Shown here in pieces: positions 57,909 to 64,000 of a stretch of 64,000 bases of DNA. The notes under the pieces are model-generated. The model did no database searches, was not told the origin of the DNA, and worked only from the letters and a program-made list of their open reading frames with translations. Source of the stretch: Deltaproteobacteria bacterium (GTDB lineage: Bacteria > Myxococcota_A > Polyangia > Polyangiales > JADJMO01); contig JACPFM010000195.1 of NCBI GenBank assembly GCA_016182965.1, positions 62,001 to 126,000 of the forward strand. The letters are read 5' to 3'. Within the stretch, counting starts at the first letter, position 1. Each line of letters begins with the position of its first letter. Made by a program: the position numbers and the translations under genes.

Positions 57909-58521
57909 GACGCCGCGCCACCCAGAACCGGAGGCCGTCGCGGAGGCTCCGGTGTGTCTGTACGCCTTGAAGATCGACGCCGATGTGCACGACGGTCTGC
58001 GCGATCGCCGGGCTGAGGCCGGTGAGGAAGCAGTGCGCCCCGAGGAGCCGCACCGACTTTGCCATGCGCAGGAAGTGATCGGCCGTTCGGGTGTCCATCA
58101 CCTCGATGCCGGTGATGTCGATGATGGCGCACTCCGCCTCCTTCGCGACGATCGCCTTGAGGAGCTCCTCGGTCATCTCGGCCGAGCGGTGCGAGTCCAT
58201 GACGCCGACCACCGGCAGGCAGAGCACGCCGTCCCACACCTCCATGATCGGGGTGGACAGATCGCGGATCGCCTCGCGTTGCAGCTCGATCGTCGCGAGC
58301 TTGTCCTCGAGCTCCGCCTGGTAGGCGCGCGCGCGCTCCCGCTCCTCCGCGAGCGACGCCACCATCTCGTTGATGGCGACCCGCAAGGCGCCGAACGGGT
58401 CGGACTCCGGCAGATCGGTCGACAGCCGGACCGCGTAGTCGCCGGCGCCGACGTCGGCGAGCGTCAGCAGGATGTCGGCGATCGAGCCCGACACGTCCAT
58501 GATCGGTTGCATCGTGTCCAA
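57877..58521 (-). CDS. rsbR: RsbR-like stressosome protein (STAS domain)
   Basis: A 214-residue protein. The N-terminal 85 residues form a HAMP-like or helical linker (ADILLTLADVGAGDYAVRLS, then a coiled coil). The C-terminal STAS domain has LCLPVVGVMDSHR, VMDTRTADHFLRMAKSVRLL (Thr144 matches the phosphosite Thr171 of Bacillus RsbR) and LTGLSPAIAQTVVHIG (Thr176 may match Thr205). No globin domain is present, so the sensor part differs from Bacillus. The AGGGAGG Shine-Dalgarno five bases before TTG 58521 favours this start over ATG 58512. It lies 10 bases after the 190 aa gene. Confidence 0.84.
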   Translation of the reverse strand: MDTMQPIMDVSGSIADILLTLADVGAGDYAVRLSTDLPESDPFGALRVAINEMVASLAEERERARAYQAELEDKLATIELQREAIRDLSTPIMEVWDGVLCLPVVGVMDSHRSAEMTEELLKAIVAKEAECAIIDITGIEVMDTRTADHFLRMAKSVRLLGAHCFLTGLSPAIAQTVVHIGVDLQGVQTHRSLRDGLRFWVARRHARKERTDRP

Positions 58522-58531
58522 AGCAGCCTCC

Positions 58532-59104
58532 CTACGACCAGTCGATGTCGAAGCGCCATCCCGACGAGGCCGCGCCGTTCCCGAGCGGCCCGTAGCGCAC
58601 GCGCACGTCGGCGAAGCCCATCGCGGCGAAGACCCCCTCCATCCACCCCGCCGACACCGGCGCCACGTGCGCGAAGCCGTCGACGTCGCGCAGGGTCATC
58701 ACCGCCGTGCCCTGGCCGAAGCCCGACGGATCGCACTCGAAGACGCCGAACGAGAACATCCGCGGCCAGATGTCGCCGGCCTTCTTCAAGAACATCGGCG
58801 GCGTCAGCACCTTGAGCACGAGGCGCATGAAGGTCCCCGTCGCGGCGTCCGAGATGAAGCGGCCGAGCGCGCGCGCCTTGCGCTCCCCCTCCTCCGGGTC
58901 CGAAACGACGGCGACCATCGCGTCGAGGAACGCGACCTGATCGGCGATCGGGTACCAGTCGCCCGTCCGCAGCGCGCGGAGCCGCGCCTTGAGCTCCTCG
59001 GGCAGGCGCGCGTGGATGCGATCGCGCTCCTGCGCCGAGAACGCGCTGTCGATGAAGAGCAGCGTCTGCTCGAGGTTGAATCCCTTGGTGAGCCGATCCG
59101 TCAT
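58532..59104 (-). CDS. 190-residue protein embedded in stressosome operon, possible sensor
   Basis: Not assigned to a known family. Features: helical N-terminus (FNLEQTLLFIDSAFSAQERD), WYPIADQVAFLDAMVAVV, RFISDAATGTFMRLV and a late sandwich part (WPRMFSFGVFECDPSGF, AGWMEGVFAAMGF). The overall layout looks like the unrecognised N-terminal domain of the downstream kinase. Both have a helical start, then a GxFxEG-like turn, a strand with bulky aromatic residues and a late WxEGVF/WGDPHC type feature. A GGAAGGGAGG lies seven bases before ATG 59104. It lies between rsbS-like and rsbR-like genes, so it is a good candidate for a partner or sensor of the switch. Confidence 0.55.
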   Translation of the reverse strand: MTDRLTKGFNLEQTLLFIDSAFSAQERDRIHARLPEELKARLRALRTGDWYPIADQVAFLDAMVAVVSDPEEGERKARALGRFISDAATGTFMRLVLKVLTPPMFLKKAGDIWPRMFSFGVFECDPSGFGQGTAVMTLRDVDGFAHVAPVSAGWMEGVFAAMGFADVRVRYGPLGNGAASSGWRFDIDWS

Positions 59105-59126
59105 GCCGCGCCTCCCTTCCGGTTCC

Positions 59127-59570
59127 TCACCGCTCCTCGACGTCGAACGCGAACTCGCCACGAACGGCGCCGACGCGATCGTCGACGCGCAGGTCGATGT
59201 CGTCGCGCTCGACCACGCGTCGGAGCCCGACCAGCTCGAGCGCGTTCGCCAGCGTGCGAGCCGTGTCGACGTGCGGCATGTCGATGCCCATCGTCTGCAC
59301 CGTCAGCGCCGCCTCCGGGCTCATCCCCGAGAAGACCGTCCGCGTCCCCATCAGCGCGGCCGACGTCGCCAGCCGAGAGAGCACCGCGCAGAGGTGGCTG
59401 TCGATCATCCACGCGCCCGTGAGGTCGATGACCAGCGCGTGCACGCCGCCGCGGTGGATGCGCCCGAGCACCTCCTCGCAGAGGTCGACGGCGAGCCGAT
59501 CGTGCACCTCGCCCTGGATGGGGACGAGGAGGACGTTCCAGAACGAGAGGATCGGGATGCGTTCGGTCAC
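59127..59570 (-). CDS. rsbS: RsbS-like STAS protein
   Basis: A 147-residue single STAS domain. The N-terminal stretch IPILSFWNVLLVPIQGEVHD, then ALVIDLTGAWMIDSHL and SGMSPEAALTVQTMGI, match RsbS of the stressosome. The conserved phospho-acceptor Ser (Ser58, like Ser59 of Bacillus RsbS) is present in MIDSHL. It should be phosphorylated by RsbT and dephosphorylated by RsbX. GTG 59570 overlaps the upstream phosphatase stop by four bases (GTGA). Confidence 0.9.
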   Translation of the reverse strand: MTERIPILSFWNVLLVPIQGEVHDRLAVDLCEEVLGRIHRGGVHALVIDLTGAWMIDSHLCAVLSRLATSAALMGTRTVFSGMSPEAALTVQTMGIDMPHVDTARTLANALELVGLRRVVERDDIDLRVDDRVGAVRGEFAFDVEER

Positions 59571-60139
59571 GGGGCCCTCACGTCGGCGACGAGCACCGAG
59601 GCGTCGTCGTGCGGGTAGGCGAAGCGTTGGACGATCGCGCGGCAGGCCGCCTCGGGATCGAGCGCGCGCAGCTCGTCGAGTCGCAGGCGGGTGCCGGAGA
59701 CGCCGTCGCTGAAGAGCAGCACGCGCGATCCCCGCGGCACGGCCCCTTCGAAGCTGCGGAACCTCCGCACCGAGCTCCCGAGGATCCCCGGGCTGAGCAC
59801 CACCGGGACGCTCCTCGGATCGGTGCGCAGCTCGACGTTGCCGACGCCGCAGCCGGTGAGCCGCTCGCCTTCGAGCAGGCACACCATCGCCGCCGCGCCG
59901 CGCGTGCCGCGGAGCGCGTCGTTCAGCTCGGACTGCACCCCGACGGCACCGCCGTCGAGCGCGACGCGCGCGAGGCAGGTCAGGGCGAGCGAGGTCACCT
60001 CGGCGGCGAGCGGCCCGTGGCCGAGCGCGTCGACCACCGCGAGCAGGGTCCGCCCGCCCTCGTCGCGCACGATCGCGCCGTCGCCGCAGGCGACCTCGCC
60101 GACGCGCGGGCGCACGAGGTGGAAGCGCGCCGCGTTCAC
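59567..60139 (-). CDS. rsbX: RsbX-like PP2C phosphatase
   Basis: A 190-residue SpoIIE/PP2C-type phosphatase. Metal motifs GDGAIVRDEGG, LAVVDALGHGPLA and DDASVLVADV are visible, and VLLFSDGVSGT supplies another conserved Asp. It should reset RsbR and RsbS by dephosphorylation. GTG 60139 overlaps the upstream RsbT-like stop by four bases, and its stop overlaps the rsbS-like start by four. Confidence 0.88.
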   Translation of the reverse strand: MNAARFHLVRPRVGEVACGDGAIVRDEGGRTLLAVVDALGHGPLAAEVTSLALTCLARVALDGGAVGVQSELNDALRGTRGAAAMVCLLEGERLTGCGVGNVELRTDPRSVPVVLSPGILGSSVRRFRSFEGAVPRGSRVLLFSDGVSGTRLRLDELRALDPEAACRAIVQRFAYPHDDASVLVADVRAP

Positions 60140-60780
60140 GTGCGCACCTGCACGTCGACCTCGGTCCCGCTCGGTCCGGTCTTCACGGCGAAGGACTCCG
60201 ACAGGCGCTTGGTGCCGAGGAGGCCGAGGCCGAGCCCCGTCGCGCTCCGATAACGTCCGCTCATGATCTCCTGCAGGTTGGGGATGCCGCGCCCCCGATC
60301 GCGCGCACGGATGCAGACGATCCGCCGGTCCTTGGCCTTGGGCTCGAGCTCGATGGTGCCTCCCGGCGTGTAGGAGACGATGTTGCGGGCCAGCTCGGCG
60401 ACGACCGTGGCGACGCGCTGTGTCGCGAAGCTCCCCGCGCCGATCTCCTCGCAGAGCTCGCGCGTCGCGCTGCGCGCGACCACGATGTCGTCCTCCGACC
60501 GGATCTCGATCCGGCGCACGGTGGGCGCCGGCGGGGGCACCGTTCGGCCGGTCGGCGGCGTCAACGACATGAGCTCGTCGCGGAGCCGCGTCGGATCGAC
60601 CGAGCCGAAGAGCTTCAGCGCGCGCTGCAGGTCGGGGAGGATCTGGGGCACGTGATCGAGGCGCATGTCCGTCGACGCGATCCCGCGACGTCGCAGCGCC
60701 GCCCCGAGCGCTCCCTCGGCGTTGAGGCGCGACACGTGCTTCGACAGCACCGCGACGACCCTCGAGTGAGCCTGGTTCAT
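60136..60780 (-). CDS. rsbT: RsbT-like switch kinase with N-terminal extension
   Basis: A 214-residue protein. Residues 1-90 form a helical extension (VVAVLSKHVSRLNAEGALG, LPDLQRALKLFGSV) not found in Bacillus RsbT. The rest is a GHKL ATPase with ELARNIVSYTPGGTIEL, ARDRGRGIPNLQEIM and TGLGLGLLGTKRL, closely RsbT-like. GGTGGAG lies seven bases before ATG 60780. It starts 23 bases after the ketoacyl synthase stop, so it is probably part of the same transcript. Confidence 0.9.
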   Translation of the reverse strand: MNQAHSRVVAVLSKHVSRLNAEGALGAALRRRGIASTDMRLDHVPQILPDLQRALKLFGSVDPTRLRDELMSLTPPTGRTVPPPAPTVRRIEIRSEDDIVVARSATRELCEEIGAGSFATQRVATVVAELARNIVSYTPGGTIELEPKAKDRRIVCIRARDRGRGIPNLQEIMSGRYRSATGLGLGLLGTKRLSESFAVKTGPSGTEVDVQVRT

Positions 60781-60803
60781 GCTGGCGCTCCACCATCCGG
60801 AGC

Positions 60804-61880
60804 TCAGAGCGCGCGGGGACCGAGGGCGGGCTCGTTCCAGCGCATGACCGCGGCCGCCGCGGACGACGCGCTGCCGATCGACTGCACCATGACGAGATCG
60901 CCGCGCCGCAGCCGACCGAGCCGCGCGGCGTGGTGGAGGTTCGCGGGCATGAGCGCGGGCCCGATGTTCGCGGTCCACGCGTTCACCGACGTGGTGCGCT
61001 CGGGCGCCACCCCGAGCACCCTCGCGGCGAAGGGCGCGAACCAGGGGACCGGCGTGTGGAAGACGAAGAGCTCGATGTCCGACAGGCGCACGCCGGCGCG
61101 GTCGGCGGCGCGAACGCAGCACTCGCGCACGTACTTCTCGGCCGTCTCGGCGAGCACCCGACCGGTCGAGGGGGAGGCGACCATCCCGATCCTCGGATAG
61201 CCCTCCTCGTCGACCTCGAGCTCCCAGGAGAAGGTGCCGCACGTGTCGGCGGAGTGGATGGACGTCCCGCCGAGGTAGCCGAGGCCCTCCTCGACCGGGC
61301 CGACGACGAACGCGCCCGCGCCGTCGCCGAGGAACCACGAGAGCGTGTCGCGCTCGTCGACGTAACGCGAGTAGGTGCACGAGGCGACGACGAGCACCTG
61401 CCGGTGCTCGCCGGAGCGCACCAGCGCCGAGGCGGTCTGCAAGCCGACGACCGATCCGGAGCAGGCCGTCTCCAGGTTCCACGCCGCGCATCGCGCGCCG
61501 ATCGCCTCGGCGAGCCGCGGCGCGTTGCCGACGCCGATCTGGTTCGGCAGGAACGACGCAACGATGATGCAGTCGACGTCGCGGCCGCCGAGCCGCGCGG
61601 CGGCGAGCGCCTCCTGCGCCGCCTTGAGCTCGATCGAGAGCGCCGACTCGTCGGGCGCGAGCACGCGCCGCTCGACCGCACCGCGGAACGGGTCGGCCAG
61701 GTAGGGCTCCATCTCCGAGGCGAACGGGTTGCGCGGCGCCCCCTTCTGCCAGAGCCGCGCGAGCGCCTTCTCCTCTGCGGCCGCGACGACCTCCGGGTGT
61801 CGCTCGCGGAAATGGGCGTTGTTGCGCACGATGCGCGGGAACGCGGTCGCGAGTGACCGCATGCCGACCGAGATGCTCAT
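60804..61880 (-). CDS. 3-oxoacyl-ACP synthase III family protein
   Basis: A 358-residue thiolase-fold enzyme. The nucleophile Cys140 lies in WNLETACSGSVVG, with His275 in FVFHTPVPWF and Asn305 in WTANIGPALM, giving the Cys-His-Asn triad of FabH-like synthases. It therefore should catalyse condensation or acyl transfer with a CoA or ACP thioester. Substrate is unknown. ATG overlaps the ThDP enzyme stop (ATGA). Not the housekeeping fabH by context, since no fatty-acid genes are near. Confidence 0.9.
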   Translation of the reverse strand: MSISVGMRSLATAFPRIVRNNAHFRERHPEVVAAAEEKALARLWQKGAPRNPFASEMEPYLADPFRGAVERRVLAPDESALSIELKAAQEALAAARLGGRDVDCIIVASFLPNQIGVGNAPRLAEAIGARCAAWNLETACSGSVVGLQTASALVRSGEHRQVLVVASCTYSRYVDERDTLSWFLGDGAGAFVVGPVEEGLGYLGGTSIHSADTCGTFSWELEVDEEGYPRIGMVASPSTGRVLAETAEKYVRECCVRAADRAGVRLSDIELFVFHTPVPWFAPFAARVLGVAPERTTSVNAWTANIGPALMPANLHHAARLGRLRRGDLVMVQSIGSASSAAAAVMRWNEPALGPRAL

Positions 61881-63625
61881 GACTCGTCTCCCGTCCTCTG
61901 CGCGATCCCTTGATCGATCAGGCTCGAATTGCGCTTGCGCGTGGGCGCGTCCTCGTCTCCGGCGAGGTCGACGTCGACCACGAACGGCCCGGCCGCGTCC
62001 ATCGCCTCGGCGAGCGCCGCGTCGAGCTCGAGCTCGCTGCGCACCCGGAGACCGCGCGCGCCGACCGCCCGCGCGATGCTGGCGAAGTCGGCGCGTGGGA
62101 TCCGCGTGGCGAAGGGCGCGAGCCCGACCGACCGCATCCCCTGCTCGATCATCCCGTACTGGCTGTCGTTGAGCACGATCCACACCGCCGGCACGCGGTG
62201 CTCGACGGCGGTGCTCACCTCGCTGTTCATCAGCATCGCCCCGTCGCCGACCACGGCGATGGCCTTGCCGCCGGCGGCGATCGCCGCGCCGACGACCCCG
62301 CAGGTCGCGTGCCCCATCGAGCCGAAGCCCGTGCTGGCGCGGTGCACCGGGCGCGAGAAACGGAGCGAGTGCGTCGTCCACGCGAACGAGTTGCCGGCCT
62401 CGGCGAGGACGGGCACCTCGCCGCGCGCGTCGAGCACGCGTTGGAGCGACGCCATCAGCACCCGCGCGCGCACCGGGCCGCCCGAGCGCGGGGCAGGGGC
62501 GGCTCCGAACGGTGAGGCCGAGGGCGCGGGCGCGCGAGAGACGAGCCTTCCCCGCGCACGTTCGAGCAGCCCGTCGAGCAGCTCGCCCGCGTCGGACACG
62601 AGGGCGGTGGTCGCGACGTCGGGGTAGGCGCCGCCGAACGCGGTCTCGTCGACGTCGACGTGGATCAGCCGCTCGCGCGGCAGCATCCGCCGATCCCAGA
62701 ACGAGGTCATCTCGCCGAGGCGCGAGCCGAGCACGACGATGCAGTCCGGCCGGTGCGCGGCGAGGTACTCGTCGACCGCGGCGTGCCCGCCGAGCCCCGT
62801 CACGCCTAGGTAGAGCGGGTGCCCCTCGGGGAAGATCCCCTTGCCGCGCGGCGTGCTCATCACCGGCGCGCGCGTGGCCTCGGCGAACCTCCGGACCTGC
62901 TCGGGGCACCGCGCCGCGCCCGCGCCGACCCACAGGACGAACGAGCGCCCGGCGAGCTGATCGACGACGCGATCGAGCATCGCCGGGGCGCACCCGAGCG
63001 GCCCGGTGTCGTGGCGCACCGCCCGCAGCATCGAGGGCGCCGGCGCCGTCTGCGCCGCGATCGAGATCTGGACGTGCGCGAGGAAGGGGCCGGGGCGCGC
63101 GAGGCCGCGCGCGAGGGCCGGCGCCACCGCCGCGAGCGCCGCCGGATCGTCGACGAGCGCGGAGTAGTCGAACAGCGACTCGCCGGGCGCGAGCCCGCGG
63201 ACGTCGAACCCGTGCGTCTCCTGGAACGCGCGCCGACCGCGGTTGGCGGGCGCGGTGGCCGGAGAGATCAGCACCACCTTCGCCCCCTCCCAACGCGCGG
63301 CCGCCATGCCGGCGACGACGTTGGCGAGGCCGGGGCCCGCGGTGGTGAACACCACGACCGGGCGCCCGCTGGCGAACCACGCCTCGATCGCCGCGAAGGC
63401 CGCGCCGGACTCGTGCCGGAAGTGCACGAGCTCGATCGCGCTCTCGTTCAGCGCATGCGCGATCGGCGCGACCGCGCCTCCGATCAGCCCGAACGCGTGC
63501 CTGACGCCGGCGTCGGTCAGCGTGCGCACGAGCTCGCTCGCGACCGTGCGCGGAACGGCGATGCGGGTCTGCGACGACGGCCTCTCGGAGAGCGGGATCG
63601 CCGCCTCGAAGACCGGGGAGCTCAT
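61877..63625 (-). CDS. ThDP-dependent carboligase/decarboxylase (acetolactate synthase-like)
   Basis: A 582-residue enzyme with the three-domain layout of acetolactate synthase and pyruvate oxidase. The activator Glu is in HFRHESGAAFAA (Glu72), the central domain has VGAGAARCPEQVRRFAEAT and the ThDP/metal motif is VGDGAMLMNSEVSTAVEH with NDSQYGMIEQ. It should form or cleave C-C bonds next to a carbonyl. Product is unknown. ATG 63625 overlaps the upstream hydrolase stop by four bases, while ATG 63634 is a weaker alternative. Together with the ketoacyl synthase and hydrolase it forms a small biosynthetic trio. Confidence 0.88.
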   Translation of the reverse strand: MSSPVFEAAIPLSERPSSQTRIAVPRTVASELVRTLTDAGVRHAFGLIGGAVAPIAHALNESAIELVHFRHESGAAFAAIEAWFASGRPVVVFTTAGPGLANVVAGMAAARWEGAKVVLISPATAPANRGRRAFQETHGFDVRGLAPGESLFDYSALVDDPAALAAVAPALARGLARPGPFLAHVQISIAAQTAPAPSMLRAVRHDTGPLGCAPAMLDRVVDQLAGRSFVLWVGAGAARCPEQVRRFAEATRAPVMSTPRGKGIFPEGHPLYLGVTGLGGHAAVDEYLAAHRPDCIVVLGSRLGEMTSFWDRRMLPRERLIHVDVDETAFGGAYPDVATTALVSDAGELLDGLLERARGRLVSRAPAPSASPFGAAPAPRSGGPVRARVLMASLQRVLDARGEVPVLAEAGNSFAWTTHSLRFSRPVHRASTGFGSMGHATCGVVGAAIAAGGKAIAVVGDGAMLMNSEVSTAVEHRVPAVWIVLNDSQYGMIEQGMRSVGLAPFATRIPRADFASIARAVGARGLRVRSELELDAALAEAMDAAGPFVVDVDLAGDEDAPTRKRNSSLIDQGIAQRTGDES

Positions 63626-64000
63626 GGGTTGCATGCGACCTCGCGGATCGACGGACGGCCGGCGTCGAGGAAGTCGAACGTCGCGGACCAGAGCTGCTCT
63701 CGCCCGGGCTCGAACGGCAGGGAGTGCGCCCCACCCTCGATCACGCGGAGCGACGCCGGCCCGCCGTAGGCCGCCTGGAACGCGGCGACGTCCTCCGGCG
63801 GCGTCACCGGATCGGCGGTCCCCCAGATCTGCAGCATCGGCGCGCGGGCGAGCGACGCGTCGAACAGCGGGAGCGTGAAGCCCTCGAGGGTGGGCCCGGT
63901 CGCGTACGTGCCGGGGAGCGCCGTGCTCAGCCAGGTCACCGCCGCGGGCTCGCTGTTCGACAGGAGCAGCCCGTACGCCTCGGGCGTCGTCGCGACGTAC
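63622..64000 (-). CDS. Alpha/beta hydrolase, C-terminal part
   Basis: Continues beyond the right edge. The visible 125 residues hold the catalytic Asp region (WGTADPVTPPEDVAAF) and His (EGGAHSLPFEPG) of an alpha/beta hydrolase. The nucleophile lies outside. Its stop overlaps the ThDP gene start by four bases, placing it in the same operon. Confidence 0.78.
   Translation of the reverse strand, partial: YVATTPEAYGLLLSNSEPAAVTWLSTALPGTYATGPTLEGFTLPLFDASLARAPMLQIWGTADPVTPPEDVAAFQAAYGGPASLRVIEGGAHSLPFEPGREQLWSATFDFLDAGRPSIREVACNP

Overview
The window is a high-GC (roughly 70%) chromosomal segment that looks like a member of the Myxococcota, most likely class Polyangia. The evidence is the protein content, since no rRNA or other marker is present: many secreted lipoproteins with runs of MopE-type CDGxDNDCDG repeats, Kelch proteins with Cys-rich FCxDGVCC modules, a MYXO-CTERM-like sorting tail, a Ser/Thr protein kinase with a trailing membrane helix, and abundant two-component and partner-switching proteins. 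No tRNA, rRNA, CRISPR array, insertion sequence, phage gene or replication origin was seen. Most long open frames opposite the genes described here are GC-driven shadows and are left out.

Layout. 1-7.3 kb: the tail of an SDR enzyme, then an indolepyruvate oxidoreductase pair in which the beta subunit is fused to an ADP-forming acyl-CoA synthetase. A DUF2505 protein and a Rieske/FAD oxidoreductase follow on the minus strand. 7.7-24.8 kb: a pilin-like protein and a long run of surface or periplasmic proteins: lipoproteins, a lipase-like hydrolase, a PNGase F-like protein, a CBM-esterase, a 16-repeat MopE-type lipoprotein, a VWA lipoprotein and a cupredoxin. A second alpha/beta hydrolase, a DisA-like (DACNV) protein and a GNAT acetyltransferase come next. 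24-29 kb: a divergent TonB module, with receptor plus lipoprotein on the minus strand and ExbB-ExbD-TonB on the plus strand. 29-34 kb: a kinase, a lipoprotein and a metallophosphoesterase.

33.7-38.5 kb: two Kelch/Cys-rich proteins joined in one reading frame. The first carries a one-base frameshift. 38.6-45.9 kb: small membrane proteins, a YceI cluster, a glycogen-debranching-like glycosidase, a secreted metzincin with a ricin-type lectin, and an FAD enzyme in an operon with a large hybrid histidine kinase (to 48.9 kb). 49.2-55 kb: a frameshifted TSP-like lipoprotein, a 43-residue Cys-rich membrane peptide, a gene fragment, small lipoproteins, a universal stress protein and a radical SAM enzyme.

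55-64 kb: eleven closely packed minus-strand genes, read in the order hydrolase, ThDP enzyme, ketoacyl synthase III, RsbT-like, RsbX-like, RsbS-like, unknown 190 aa protein, RsbR-like, second RsbT/RsbW-like ATPase, response regulator, histidine kinase. This is a stressosome-like partner-switching set placed behind a small biosynthetic trio and ahead of a two-component pair. Four-base stop/start overlaps join many neighbours. It is the strongest candidate for an unusual system in the window.

Two genes (near 34825 and 49376) each appear to lack one base in a short homopolymer. That may reflect assembly error rather than biology.
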